Made by a program: the position numbers and the translations under genes | Notes under the pieces: generated by a model | What the model was told of the DNA's origin: nothing | The model's input: the letters and a program-made list of their open reading frames with translations, nothing else | The model's database searches: none | Part shown: positions 53,500-62,472 of the stretch, in pieces | Position numbering within the stretch: position 1 is the first letter of the stretch | Layout of the letters: every line of letters begins with the position of its first letter | NCBI RefSeq assembly: GCF_018531375.1 | Contig: NZ_JAHBOH010000001.1 | Coordinates: 620,001-684,000 of the forward strand | Direction: 5' to 3' | DNA: 64,000 bases | Source of the DNA: Cellulomonas fulva | Lineage (GTDB): Bacteria; Actinomycetota; Actinomycetes; Actinomycetales; Cellulomonadaceae

Positions 53500-54636
53500 T
53501 CAGCCCTGCGGCCGCAGCGCCACGGCCATCGCCTCGACGGCGAGCAGCGGCGCGACGTTGCCCTCCAGCCGCGTGCGGGCCTGCCCGATCGCGTCCATCC
53601 GCCGCAGGGTCTGCTCGGGCGCGGAGGTCGCCGCGATCGCCCGCACCGACTCCTCGTGGTCCAGGTTCACGAGCGACACGTCCGCACCGAGCTGCACGAC
53701 GAGCACGTCGCGGTACAGCGAGAGCAGGTCGAGCATCGCGCGGTCGAGCACGTCCCGCTGCGCCCTCGTCGCGCGGCGCTTCTGGTCCTCCTCGAGCTGG
53801 CGGACCTGCGCGCGCACCGCGGGAGGCACGGTGGCGAGGCCCTCCGCGCCGAGGGTGCGCAGCAGCGCGGCGCGCTCCGCGGCGTCCCGCTCCTCGGTGG
53901 CCGCCTTGGCGTCCGCCTGCGCGGTCGCGACCAGGTCGCCGGCCGCGAGCACCGCGTCCCCGACGCCGCGGATCCGGGTCGCCACCTGCAGCACGTCCGA
54001 GCGCCGACGACGAGCCTCCGGGTCCCGGGCGAGGCGGCGCGCGATCCCCACGTGGCTCTGCGCCGCGCGCGCCGCGACCTCGGCGACCCGCGGGTCGATG
54101 CCGTCGCGGCGCACCAGCAGGTCCACCACGGCGTCCACCGGCGGCACGCGCAGCGCGACGGCCCGGCTGCGCGAGCGCAACGTGACCAGCACGTCCTGCG
54201 GGCTCGGGGCGCACAGCATCCACACCGTGCGCGGCGCGGGCTCCTCGAGCGCCTTGAGCAGCACGTTCGACGTCTTCTCCACCAGCCGGTCCGCGTCCTC
54301 GACCAGGATCACGCGCCAGCGCCCCGCCGCCGGGGAGCGCTGCGCGAGCTCGACCAGCGGCCGCACCGCGTCGATGAGGATGTTCACACCCTCGGTCGCG
54401 ACCACCTTCACGTCGGGGTGCGTCCCGCCGAGCACCGTCAGGCACGCGTGGCACCGCCCGCACCCGCCCTGCTCGCACTGGAGCGCCGCCGCGAACGCGC
54501 GCGCCAGGTTGGACCGGCCGGAGCCCGGCGGCCCGGTGAACAGCCAGGCGTGCGTCATCGCCGCGGGGTCCACCACCGCGCGCTGGAGCTCGGTGATCGC
54601 GGGCTCCTGCCCGACGAGCCCGTCCCAGACGCTCAC
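53500..54636 (-). CDS. holB: DNA polymerase III subunit delta'
   Basis: A 378-residue clamp-loader AAA+ subunit: GPPGSGRS (35-42) is a P-loop with Arg41 in place of Lys, usual for a non-hydrolysing delta', and a four-Cys zinc module sits at 54, 59, 62 and 65. DADRLVEKTSNVLLKALEEP and RSRSRAVALRVPP follow. The GTG at 54636 overlaps the tmk stop as GTGA. Neighbouring tmk is the usual partner. Confidence 0.95.
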   Translation of the reverse strand: MSVWDGLVGQEPAITELQRAVVDPAAMTHAWLFTGPPGSGRSNLARAFAAALQCEQGGCGRCHACLTVLGGTHPDVKVVATEGVNILIDAVRPLVELAQRSPAAGRWRVILVEDADRLVEKTSNVLLKALEEPAPRTVWMLCAPSPQDVLVTLRSRSRAVALRVPPVDAVVDLLVRRDGIDPRVAEVAARAAQSHVGIARRLARDPEARRRRSDVLQVATRIRGVGDAVLAAGDLVATAQADAKAATEERDAAERAALLRTLGAEGLATVPPAVRAQVRQLEEDQKRRATRAQRDVLDRAMLDLLSLYRDVLVVQLGADVSLVNLDHEESVRAIAATSAPEQTLRRMDAIGQARTRLEGNVAPLLAVEAMAVALRPQG

Positions 54637-55388
54637 CGCGCCGCCCCGGCACTCAGGACCGCCGTCACGCGGGCCTGCACGGCGGCCGCGATCTCCTCCG
54701 CCGGCGCGGTCGCGTCGAGCACCAGCCAGCGGCCGGGCTGCGCCGCGGCCCGGTCCAGGAACGCGAGACGGGTCCGCCGGTGGAAGTCGCCGCCCTCGCT
54801 CTCGAGCCGGTCCGGGTCCCCCGTGAGCCGCGCGCGCCCGACGTCCGGGTCGAGGTCCAGGAGCACGGTCACGGCGGGCAGGAGCCCGCCCGTCGCCCAC
54901 AGCGAGAGCCGCTCGACCTCGTCGGCCCCCAGGTCCCGGCCGGAGCCCTGGTAGGCGACCGAGGAGTCCAGGTACCGGTCGGTCACCACGACGGCGCCCC
55001 GCTCGAGGGCCGGCCGCACCAGCGACGCGACGTGGTGGGCGCGGTCGGTCGCGTAGAGCAGCGCCTCGGTCCGCGCGTCGACGTGCTCGCCGTGCAGCAC
55101 GGCCGCGCGCAGCGTGCGCCCGAGCTCGGTGCCGCCGGGCTCGCGCGTGAGCACCACCTCCCGCCCGTGGGCGCGCAGCCACTCCGCGAGCAGACGGGTC
55201 TGCGTCGTCTTGCCCGCACCGTCGCCGCCCTCGAACGAGACGAACAGCCCGCCCGGGACGGGCGTGCTCGTCGTCGGCAGGCTCGTCGTCGGCAGGCTCG
55301 TCGTCGGCAGGCTCGTCGTCGGCAGGCTCGTCGTCGGCATACCGGCGGGCGCCTGCGGACTGCGCCGCTGCGGGTCGGGCGTGGTCAC
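54633..55388 (-). CDS. tmk: Thymidylate kinase
   Basis: A 251-residue enzyme phosphorylating dTMP to dTDP. P-loop GGDGAGKT is at 54-61, REPGGTELG carries the catalytic Arg, and VTDRYLDSSVAYQGSGRDLG is the substrate motif. About 45 residues precede the normal start. They contain PTTSL four times, from a 15-bp tandem repeat, and look like a low-complexity extension. TAGCCT lies six bases before the GTG at 55388. Confidence 0.96.
   Translation of the reverse strand: MTTPDPQRRSPQAPAGMPTTSLPTTSLPTTSLPTTSLPTTSTPVPGGLFVSFEGGDGAGKTTQTRLLAEWLRAHGREVVLTREPGGTELGRTLRAAVLHGEHVDARTEALLYATDRAHHVASLVRPALERGAVVVTDRYLDSSVAYQGSGRDLGADEVERLSLWATGGLLPAVTVLLDLDPDVGRARLTGDPDRLESEGGDFHRRTRLAFLDRAAAQPGRWLVLDATAPAEEIAAAVQARVTAVLSAGAAR
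55267..55340 (-). repeat. 15-bp tandem repeat in the tmk 5' end
   Basis: CTCGTCGTCGGCAGG starts at 55267, 55282, 55297 and 55312, with a fifth partial copy to 55340. It encodes PTTSL units in the N-terminal extension of thymidylate kinase. Each unit is in frame, so copy-number change would lengthen or shorten the extension only. Confidence 0.97.
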
Positions 55389-55429
55389 GGCGTCAGGCTA
55401 GCCGCCGCGACCCACACGTCCGGCGCCGC

Positions 55430-56434
55430 TCACTCGCCGGGGTAGACCACGCCCACCTGGCGCCGCACCTCGTCCAGCGTCCGCAGGACCTCGATGGTCC
55501 CCTGCCACGTCATCCGCGGGCTCTCGACCGCGCCGTCCGCGACCTGCCGGGCGACCTCCGCGGCCTCGTACTGCAGCCCCTGGGTCCCCGGCTGCTCGAA
55601 GGTCCACACGCGCCCGTCCAGCCGCGTGACACGGAACGACGAGGGACCGTAGAACGAGCCGGCGACCTCGACGAACCCCTCGGTGCCGGAGATCTGCGCG
55701 GTCGTCGGCGTCTTGGCCCACAGCGTCGTCGACAGCGTCGCCTGCGTGCGCTCGCCGTAGGACAGGACGATCGAGACCTGCCCGTCGACGCCCGTCGGCG
55801 CGAGCGTGCCCACGGCCCGCACCGCGTCGGGCGCGCCCAGCAGGTCGTGCGCGAACGACACGGGGTAGACGCCCAGGTCCAGCAGCGCGCCGCCGGCGAG
55901 CGCCGGGTCGTACAGGCGCGAGGCCGGGTCGAAGCCCATGAGCTGGCCGTGGTCGGCGGAGACGTTGACGATCTCCCCGATCTCCCCGGCGTCGAGCACC
56001 TGGTGCAGCGCGGCGACGTGCGGCAGGAACCGCGTCCACATCGCCTCCATGACGAACACGCCGGCCTCCCGCGCCGCGGCGAACACCTGCTCCGCCTCGG
56101 CCGCGTTGCGCGTGAACGCCTTCTCGACGAGGACGTGCTTGCCCGCCCGGATCGCGAGCAGCGCGTGCTCGAGGTGCTCCGAGTGCGGGGTCGCGACGTA
56201 GATCGCGTCCACGTGCGGGTCGGCCACCAGCGCCTCGTAGCCCAGGTGCGTCGTCGGGACGCCGTGCGCGGTGGCGAACCGTTCCGCACGGTCGCGGTGG
56301 CGGGAGCCCACGGCGACCAGCTGCGCGCGGGTGTGCTGCGAGACCGCGTCGGCGAACGAGCCGGCGATGCGGCCCGCGCCGAGGATGCCCCAGCGGATCG
56401 GCGGTGCGGTGCGCGGGTCCAGTGTGCGTGCCAT
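55430..56434 (-). CDS. Gfo/Idh/MocA family NAD(P)-dependent oxidoreductase
   Basis: A 334-residue sugar-type dehydrogenase: IRWGILGAGRIAGSF is the Rossmann start, HVLVEKAFTRN the E-K-x motif with catalytic Lys, and GGALLDLGVYPV the C-domain marker with a Tyr in place of the usual His. Substrate unknown; the position divergent from a mannanase gene hints at sugar metabolism. TAGGTT six bases before the ATG indicates a leaderless message. Confidence 0.88.
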   Translation of the reverse strand: MARTLDPRTAPPIRWGILGAGRIAGSFADAVSQHTRAQLVAVGSRHRDRAERFATAHGVPTTHLGYEALVADPHVDAIYVATPHSEHLEHALLAIRAGKHVLVEKAFTRNAAEAEQVFAAAREAGVFVMEAMWTRFLPHVAALHQVLDAGEIGEIVNVSADHGQLMGFDPASRLYDPALAGGALLDLGVYPVSFAHDLLGAPDAVRAVGTLAPTGVDGQVSIVLSYGERTQATLSTTLWAKTPTTAQISGTEGFVEVAGSFYGPSSFRVTRLDGRVWTFEQPGTQGLQYEAAEVARQVADGAVESPRMTWQGTIEVLRTLDEVRRQVGVVYPGE

Positions 56435-56503
56435 CCCGCCAACCTAGCCGTACCCGCCCCCACCCCACCCACCCCCTCGACTCGCACCCCACCGCCCGCC
56501 CCC

Positions 56504-56575
56504 CGAGCGCGGACGGCACGCCCCCACCGCGGACGCTCGACGACCGCCCTCACCGCTCACCGTCCGCGCTCACCG
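56504..56575. repeat. 72-bp palindromic repeat, copy 1
   Basis: It begins CGAGCGCGGACGG and its right half contains CCGTCCGCGCTC, so the ends pair over about 12 bp. The middle carries GCGGACGCTCGACGACCGC. Two more 72-bp copies follow at 56646 and 56808 in the same orientation. Confidence 0.9.
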
Positions 56576-56645
56576 CCCGGCCGCGGGCCCGGATGACCGA
56601 CCCGCACGGGGTGCGGTAGGGCACGAGCAGACGCCACCCCCACCC

Positions 56646-56717
56646 CGAGCGCGGACGCGGCGCACCGAGCGCGGACGCTCGACGACCGCACTCGCCGCGT
56701 ACCGTCCGCGCTCGCCG
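56646..56717. repeat. 72-bp palindromic repeat, copy 2
   Basis: Same length and end pairing as copy 1, with GCGGACGCTCGACGACCGC unchanged. The best match to copy 1 is in the middle and right end. Confidence 0.9.
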
Positions 56718-56807
56718 GGTGGTGGGCCGCGTGAGGTGGTCGACAGGGGTGGGTGGTGGTTGACGAGGTGGGCGGGGGTGCGGCACGGGCAGGCGGGTCA
56801 CTGGCGC

Positions 56808-56879
56808 CGAGCGCGGACGGAGCGCGCCGAGTGCGGACGCTTGACGGGCGCGCTCGCTGCGCACCGTCCGCGCTCGCGG
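56808..56879. repeat. 72-bp palindromic repeat, copy 3
   Basis: The most diverged copy (middle reads GCGGACGCTTGACGGGCGC) but with the ends intact. It is the copy nearest the mannanase promoter. Confidence 0.85.
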
Positions 56880-57034
56880 GTGGGTGGGGGTGGGTGAGGG
56901 ACCGGGCGGGGTGGGGGATATGGCTTGTCCTGGGGACTTTCTTCGGTTGGCGTACTTAGTTACCCTCGTCCCGATCGGTCCGATGGGGGGCCGAGGCGGT
57001 TGGGCACCACGGACCGACGTTCAACGGAGAACTC
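56880..57034 (+). promoter_or_regulatory. Mannanase upstream region
   Basis: The 600-bp gap 56435-57034 holds the Gfo/Idh promoter at its left end, the three 72-bp repeats, G-rich spacers, and here a short AT-richer island at 56930-56965 (GACTTTCTTCGG, TTAGTTAC) that is the likely promoter. GGAG precedes the ATG. No clear sugar-repressor operator was found. Confidence 0.45.
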
Positions 57035-60000
57035 ATGGCCATGACTCGCACCACACCCCGCTGGCGATCACGCATCCCTGCCGTGGTCGCCGCCACCTCG
57101 CTCGCGCTGGCGGGTCTCGGCACGGCCGCGCAGGCGGCGCCCGACGACGAGACCGTGGCGGTCGTCGACACCGCCGCGACCGACGACACGCTCTCGCTGT
57201 TCCGCTACCTGCGGGACCAGGAGTCCGGCGGCGTCCTGTTCGGTCAGCAGCACGCGACGGACGAGGCGATCTCGTCGTCGGTCACGGGACCGGACGGCCT
57301 GCCGCTGAAGTCGGACGCGTACGACGTGACCGGCGACCTGCCGGGGATCTTCGGGTTCGACACGCTCGCGCTCAAGGGCGACGAGAAGCCGGGCTCCCAC
57401 GACAACACCGACGAGGAGAACGCGCTCGCGCTCGCCGAGCAGTTCGTCCGCGCGGACACCCTCGGCGCAGTCGTGACGCTCTCCGCGCACATGCCCAACT
57501 TCGTGACCGGCAACGACTTCTACGACACGAGCGGCCGCGTCGTCAGCCACATCCTGCCGGGCGGCGACAAGAACGCCGACTACCGCGACTACCTCGACCT
57601 CGTCGCGCTGGCCGCGACGAGCGCGGAGCGCACCGACGGCTCGCTGGTCCCGGTCGTGTTCCGGCCGTTCCACGAGAACACGGGATCGTGGTTCTGGTGG
57701 GGCGCCGCGCACGCGACCACCGGGGAGTACAAGGAGATCTTCCGGTACACGGTCGAGTACCTGCGCGACGTCAAGGGCGTGCACAACCTGCTGTACGCGT
57801 TCTCGCCCAACGGCTCGTTCGACGGCGACGCGGCGCGCTACCTCGAGACCTACCCGGGCGACCAGTGGGTCGACGTCCTGGGCTACGACATGTACGAGAA
57901 CTCGAACGCGGCAGACGACTCCTCCGCGTACGTCGCGTCGGTGGTGACCGACCTCGAGATGGTGGTCGACGAGGCGCGCGAGCGCGGCAAGATCCCCGCG
58001 TTCACCGAGTTCGGCCGCAACGGCGACCGCACCATCAAGCCGTCGGGCAACAAGTCGCTGCACTACTACACCGAGCTGCTCCAGGGGCTGCGGGCCAGCG
58101 AGAAGGCCGGCAGCGTCGCGTGGATGCTCACGTGGGCGAACTTCGGCTCCGGCCAGATCTACGTGCCCTACGCCGGTCACGAGATGGCGGCTGACTTCCA
58201 GGCCCTGTACGACGACGAGGGCTCCGTCTTCGCGAGCCAGACGGGCGACCCGTACGCGTCGCCGGCCACGCCCGGTGCCCAGGAGCCCTTCCTGCGGATC
58301 GTCTCCCCGGCGGACGGCACCCGTCTCACCACGCCGACGACGACCGTGCGGGCGAAGGTCACCGCGGCGCCCGGCGTCGACACCGTGACGTTCACGGCCA
58401 CGGGCTTCGACCCGGTCACGCTGACGCAGGACGCCGACGGCTACTGGTCCGGCACGTGGGAGATCGGGGAGGACGCGCTCACCAACCGCACGGTGGCGGC
58501 GAGCGTGTCCGCGACGGGCGGCGGCCAGGAGCTGTCCGCGGACGTGTCGCTCATCCTCGGCTCGGCCCCCGAGCTGCCGGTCGGCACGGTCGACGACTTC
58601 GAGGGCTACGGCGACGACGTCGCGCTGCGCGCGGCCTACACGGTCACCAACGCCACCTCGTCGGCCCTGACGCTCGCCGAGCACGGCGACGGCCACGCGG
58701 CCCGGCTGTCCTACGACTTCCCCGCGTCCCGCACGGGCTACCTCGGGTTCGGCAAGTCGTACGCGCCGACGCAGAACTGGTCCGGCTTCGGTCAGCTCGA
58801 CCTGTGGGTGGACCCCGACGCGTCGGGCCACAAGCTCGTCGTGCAGGTCCAGGCGGGCGGCGTGACGTTCGAGGCGTACCCGTCCCTCGCGGGCGACGAC
58901 CCGTACCTCGCCGAGATCCCCTGGGACGAGTTCGCGCCCGCCCCCTGGGACACGGCCAACGCCGGCGCCACGCTCACCTGGGAGCGGCTGGCCAAGGTCA
59001 GCCAGTTCTTCGTCTACCTGAACGACGCGGGCGGCTCGGCACCGCTGACCGGCTCGGTCGTGGTGGACGACATCGCGGCGTCGGGCGAGGGCGAGTACGT
59101 CGACCCTGAGCCGTCGGCCGAGCCGATCCTGGTCGACGACTTCGAGTCCTACGCCGACGAGGCCGCGTTCGACGCCGCGTGGGGCAACCGGGGCAAGTCC
59201 GACCTCGTCACCCTGTCCGACGACGCCGGCCAGGGCGAGCAGGCGCTGTCGTTCACGTACGACAACGCGAACGGCGGCTGGCAGGACGTCGCGCGCTGGC
59301 TCGGCGGGCAGGACTGGTCCGGCCGGGACGCGCTGTCGCTGCAGGTGAAGGGCGACGGCTCGAGCAACCAGCTCGCGATCCAGATCGGGAACGGGACCGG
59401 CGGCTACTGGCTCGCGCAGGTCCCGCTGACCGACGCGACGTGGCACGCGGTCGAGATCCCGTTCTCGTCGTTCACCCCGTCGTGGCCGGCCGACCTGACC
59501 GACCCGCTGGGCGACGCACAGCTCGGCGTCGTCAACGAGCTCGTGCTCGCGTCGAGCTCGCAGTCCGGCGCCGGGACGTTCGGCGTCGACGACGTGCGCG
59601 TGGTCGGCGGCGACGTCGCACCCGAGGTGCCGGACGGCACGCCCGAGGTGCTCGACACGTTCGAGTCCTACGCCACCACCACGGACCTGCGTGCCGCGTG
59701 GAACAACATCGCCGAGCAGGACTGGGGCGACGGCTGGCAGCTCGCGCTCGCGCCCGGCGAGGGCTCCGGCGGCTCGCAGGCCGGCGAGTTCACGTACGAC
59801 TTCTCGTCGACGACGTACCTGCAGGAGTCGCGCTGGCTCGGCGGGCACTCGTGGGCGGGGCTCGACGGGGTCTCGGCGTGGGTCGACCCGAACGGCTCGG
59901 GGCAGTCCGTCACGTTCCGCGTGCGCACGCCCTCCGCCGACGGCACGGGCGAGGACTGGTACTGGGAGCTCCCCGTCGCGCTGACCGGCCCGGCCCGGAC

Positions 60001-60760
60001 CGTGCACCTGCCGTTCGACGAGGCCGTGGCGACCTGGCCCAGCGGGATCGACCCCTCGGTCCGGCCGACCCGCGCCCAGCTCGCCAAGGTCAACGAGTTC
60101 ATCATCATGGCGACGCAGGCCGACGCGACCGCCACCACCGGCTCGTTCCTCCTCGACGACCTCGAGGTCGGGGACTTCCCGGACGAGCCCGAGCAGGTCG
60201 CGCCGTCGGTGACGACGGACCCGGCCGACGCCTCCGGCGCCCTGGGCAGCACCGTGACGCTCACGGCCGCGGCGGCCGGCACGCCCGAGCCGTCGGTCCA
60301 GTGGCAGCGGGCCGCGGCGGGCTCGTCGTCCTGGACCGACGTCCCGGACGGCACCGCGGGCTCGCTCGACGTGGTGCTCACGGCCGACGAGGACGGCGCC
60401 CGCTACCGCGCGGTGTTCACCAACGCGGCCGGCTCGGTCACGTCGGCGACCGCGACCGTGACGGTCCGGAGCACGGCACCCGTCGTGACGCACCAGCCGG
60501 GCTCCGCGGCGGGCAGGGTCGGCGCGAAGGTCACGCTGACGGCGGAGGCCACGGGCTACCCGGCCCCGCGCGTGCGCTGGCAGCTGCGGGTGGGCTCCTG
60601 GTGGATCGACGTGCCGCACGCCACGGGCACCACGCTGCGCACCGTGGTGCTGCCGGCGCCGGTCACGTACCGGGCCGTCTTCACCAACGCGGCGGGCACG
60701 GTCACGACGCACACCGCCACGGTGTCGCCGACGCCGTCCTGGTGGCCCTGGCCGCGCTGA
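57035..60760 (+). CDS. Secreted GH26 beta-mannanase with three carbohydrate-binding-like and two Ig-like modules
   Basis: A 1241-residue exported enzyme. Signal peptide to about residue 35; GH26 barrel about 40-390, with acid/base Glu214 in VVFRPFHENTGSWFWWG and nucleophile Glu325 in PAFTEFGRNG. An Ig-like module follows (395-505). Three related beta-sandwich modules each open with DDFEGY/DDFESY/DTFESY, at about 520, 700 and 870, resembling CBM11-type binding domains. Two Ig-like repeats and a Trp/Pro tail (SWWPWPR) complete it. It hydrolyses beta-1,4-mannan outside the cell. It is divergent from the Gfo/Idh gene; a strong hairpin follows. Confidence 0.93.
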   Translation: MAMTRTTPRWRSRIPAVVAATSLALAGLGTAAQAAPDDETVAVVDTAATDDTLSLFRYLRDQESGGVLFGQQHATDEAISSSVTGPDGLPLKSDAYDVTGDLPGIFGFDTLALKGDEKPGSHDNTDEENALALAEQFVRADTLGAVVTLSAHMPNFVTGNDFYDTSGRVVSHILPGGDKNADYRDYLDLVALAATSAERTDGSLVPVVFRPFHENTGSWFWWGAAHATTGEYKEIFRYTVEYLRDVKGVHNLLYAFSPNGSFDGDAARYLETYPGDQWVDVLGYDMYENSNAADDSSAYVASVVTDLEMVVDEARERGKIPAFTEFGRNGDRTIKPSGNKSLHYYTELLQGLRASEKAGSVAWMLTWANFGSGQIYVPYAGHEMAADFQALYDDEGSVFASQTGDPYASPATPGAQEPFLRIVSPADGTRLTTPTTTVRAKVTAAPGVDTVTFTATGFDPVTLTQDADGYWSGTWEIGEDALTNRTVAASVSATGGGQELSADVSLILGSAPELPVGTVDDFEGYGDDVALRAAYTVTNATSSALTLAEHGDGHAARLSYDFPASRTGYLGFGKSYAPTQNWSGFGQLDLWVDPDASGHKLVVQVQAGGVTFEAYPSLAGDDPYLAEIPWDEFAPAPWDTANAGATLTWERLAKVSQFFVYLNDAGGSAPLTGSVVVDDIAASGEGEYVDPEPSAEPILVDDFESYADEAAFDAAWGNRGKSDLVTLSDDAGQGEQALSFTYDNANGGWQDVARWLGGQDWSGRDALSLQVKGDGSSNQLAIQIGNGTGGYWLAQVPLTDATWHAVEIPFSSFTPSWPADLTDPLGDAQLGVVNELVLASSSQSGAGTFGVDDVRVVGGDVAPEVPDGTPEVLDTFESYATTTDLRAAWNNIAEQDWGDGWQLALAPGEGSGGSQAGEFTYDFSSTTYLQESRWLGGHSWAGLDGVSAWVDPNGSGQSVTFRVRTPSADGTGEDWYWELPVALTGPARTVHLPFDEAVATWPSGIDPSVRPTRAQLAKVNEFIIMATQADATATTGSFLLDDLEVGDFPDEPEQVAPSVTTDPADASGALGSTVTLTAAAAGTPEPSVQWQRAAAGSSSWTDVPDGTAGSLDVVLTADEDGARYRAVFTNAAGSVTSATATVTVRSTAPVVTHQPGSAAGRVGAKVTLTAEATGYPAPRVRWQLRVGSWWIDVPHATGTTLRTVVLPAPVTYRAVFTNAAGTVTTHTATVSPTPSWWPWPR

Positions 60761-60853
60761 CGCGGCCCAGCTCCGCGTCGCCGTGCGCAGCGACGCGGGT
60801 CGGGCCGCCCGCCGCCCCGCCCTCACGTGGGGCGGGCCGGGCGGTCTGAGACG

Positions 60854-60893
60854 ACGACACCCCCGCCGGAAGGGCTGCCGGCGGGGGTGTCGT
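60854..60893. terminator. 16-bp perfect hairpin after the mannanase gene
   Basis: ACGACACCCCCGCCGG (60854-60869) pairs perfectly with CCGGCGGGGGTGTCGT (60878-60893) around an 8-base loop. It lies between convergent genes and can end both transcripts. Confidence 0.85.
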
Positions 60894-60907
60894 GCGTGCG
60901 GGTCGGG

Positions 60908-61330
60908 TCAGGCGGCCGCGCTGCGGACGGTCCGGGCGGAGTACCACGACGAGCAGCCGAGCACCGTGACCACGGTGCCGAGGAGCACCAGGAAGACGAG
61001 CATCGACGGGGCCGCCGCCGGCGAGTCCGCGTCCAGCGGGCGCAGGAGCAGCACGAACCCCCCGAGGGTCACGACGAGCGCGGCGACGGCGCACGCGCCC
61101 GCCACGCCGCCCGCGCGACCCCGGGGCGGCAGCCGCCGCAGGTCCAGGACCCCGAGCGCGAGCGCGAGGAGGGCGAGCAGCCCGGCGCACCCCGCGGCGA
61201 CGCCCGTGTGGGGGCCGCCGTCCCCCGCCGCGACCGCCGCGACGACCCCGCCCAGCAGCGCGAGCACCAGGAGCGTGACCGCGCGGACCCGCGAGAGCCG
61301 GCCCTGGTCCGGCGGCGGCTGCTGGCTCAC
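60908..61330 (-). CDS. Small four-helix membrane protein of the ESX-like operon
   Basis: A 140-residue protein. QQPPPDQGRLSR leads into four hydrophobic helices, such as AVTLLVLALLGGVVAAVAAG and MLVFLVLLGTVVTVLG. Function unknown. The GTG at 61330 overlaps the preceding gene's stop as GTGA, so it is the last, coupled gene of the four-gene minus-strand operon. Confidence 0.75.
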   Translation of the reverse strand: MSQQPPPDQGRLSRVRAVTLLVLALLGGVVAAVAAGDGGPHTGVAAGCAGLLALLALALGVLDLRRLPPRGRAGGVAGACAVAALVVTLGGFVLLLRPLDADSPAAAPSMLVFLVLLGTVVTVLGCSSWYSARTVRSAAA

Positions 61331-62028
61331 GAGACCGCGAAGCTCGGCCAGGTCGTCAGGCCGTAGGACTTGGCGTTGTCGAGCGCGAGCTCGGCGGACG
61401 TGGCCTGGTTGCTCAGCGTGTTCCACGTGGTGCCGAGGGCGACGAGCGCGCCCGCCACGCCGAGCCCGGCAAGCACCGGGGCCGCGGGGAGCCCGAAGAC
61501 CGTGCCCGTCGCCGTGATCGCGCCGGCGATCCCGAGGGCGAGCGAGACCAGCGCCCCGGCGACGCCCCACCAGAACACCGTGATGCCGGAGCTCATGGAG
61601 TCCAGCGCGGACGTCAGCGCCGTGACGTACTCCGTGCGGACGGCCTCGAGCGTGGACTTCTGCTCCGGGACCCGCTGGCGGTACTGGTCGGCGGCGTCGC
61701 CCTGCCAGCGGTCGTCGACCAGCAGGTCGCCGTCCTCGATCTCGTGCGTCTGCGCGGAGGTCGGCGCGGACACCTCGTCCGCCCACCGTCTGGCCAGGTC
61801 GGACAGCCCGCCGGGATCACCCGCGTACGCGAGCTTGTCCGTGAACCAGTCCCAGAACTGGCCGAGCTTCTCGCACAGGCCGTTCCACGCGTCCTGGACC
61901 CGGTCGGCGACCCAGCCGGCCCACCCGGGCACCTTGGCGAGCGTCTCGTTGACCTTGCGGGTCAGCTCGTCCACCTTGTCGCGGATCTCCTGCAGGAGCC
62001 GCGTCACCTCGTCGATCGCGTCGTCCAC
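61327..62028 (-). CDS. WXG100-like protein with C-terminal membrane segment
   Basis: A 233-residue protein. A helical N-half carries several W residues (VPGWAGWVADRVQDAWNGL, then FWDWF) and RWQGDAADQYRQRVPEQ, a W-x-G motif in a helix-turn-helix as in ESX/WXG100 proteins. Two membrane helices follow (WWGVAGALVSLALGIAGAI and PVLAGLGVAGALVALG). It may be a type VII secretion substrate or scaffold. GTG at 62028; it starts 9 bases after the preceding small gene. Confidence 0.72.
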   Translation of the reverse strand: MDDAIDEVTRLLQEIRDKVDELTRKVNETLAKVPGWAGWVADRVQDAWNGLCEKLGQFWDWFTDKLAYAGDPGGLSDLARRWADEVSAPTSAQTHEIEDGDLLVDDRWQGDAADQYRQRVPEQKSTLEAVRTEYVTALTSALDSMSSGITVFWWGVAGALVSLALGIAGAITATGTVFGLPAAPVLAGLGVAGALVALGTTWNTLSNQATSAELALDNAKSYGLTTWPSFAVS

Positions 62029-62037
62029 CGTGCCCCC

Positions 62038-62346
62038 TCAGTCCCAGTCCCACGTGCCGGCGAGCCGCTGCTTGGCGGCCTCGTCCGTGCCCTCGTACGT
62101 CGCGCGCACCTGGCGCAGCGCGGTCGCCGCCCCGGCCATCTCCGCGGACCCGCCGCGCAGCAGGCCCTCCACGACCGAGCGGATCTCCTCGAACGAGGTG
62201 GACACCGCGCCCCCCGCGAACGAGAACTGGGACGGACGGACGCTCAGCGAGCCCGCCGAGTCCGCCGCCGTCCGCGTCACGTCCGCGACGCCGTCCCAGC
62301 GTTTCGCGTCGTCCGTCAGTGCCTGCATCGCCGCCTCGAACGTCAT
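62038..62346 (-). CDS. ESX-associated small helical protein (EspC/DUF2580-like)
   Basis: A 102-residue two-helix protein. It begins MTFEAAMQALTDDAKRWDGV and ends ATALRQVRATYEGTDEAAKQ before RLAGTWDWD. The YEGTD segment is typical of small secreted ESX partners. GGGGGAG precedes the ATG at 62346. It is likely a substrate or chaperone-like partner of the next gene product. Confidence 0.72.
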   Translation of the reverse strand: MTFEAAMQALTDDAKRWDGVADVTRTAADSAGSLSVRPSQFSFAGGAVSTSFEEIRSVVEGLLRGGSAEMAGAATALRQVRATYEGTDEAAKQRLAGTWDWD

Positions 62347-62410
62347 GCGCTCCCCCTCTCGGCCGTCCGGTGCTCACCGCACCGGCCGCACTCGGTCGTG
62401 AAATCGGTCG

Positions 62411-62458
62411 GTCGTCGTGTCGGTCGTCGTGCCAGTCGTCGTGTCAGTCGTCGTGCCG
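62411..62458. repeat. Four 12-bp tandem repeats
   Basis: GTCGTCGTGYCR occurs at 62411, 62423, 62435 and 62447 in the gap between two genes of the ESX-like operon. No gene or hairpin accounts for it. Confidence 0.9.
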
Positions 62459-62472
62459 GTCGGTCCGGCTGG

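Noticed and set aside
56504..56879. CRISPR array
   Set aside because: Repeats are 72 bp with diverged middles, only three copies with unequal spacers, and no cas gene is in the window.
57068..60826. A 1252-residue open frame antisense to the mannanase
   Set aside because: Composition is Arg/Val/Asp shadow sequence without domains or a start signal.
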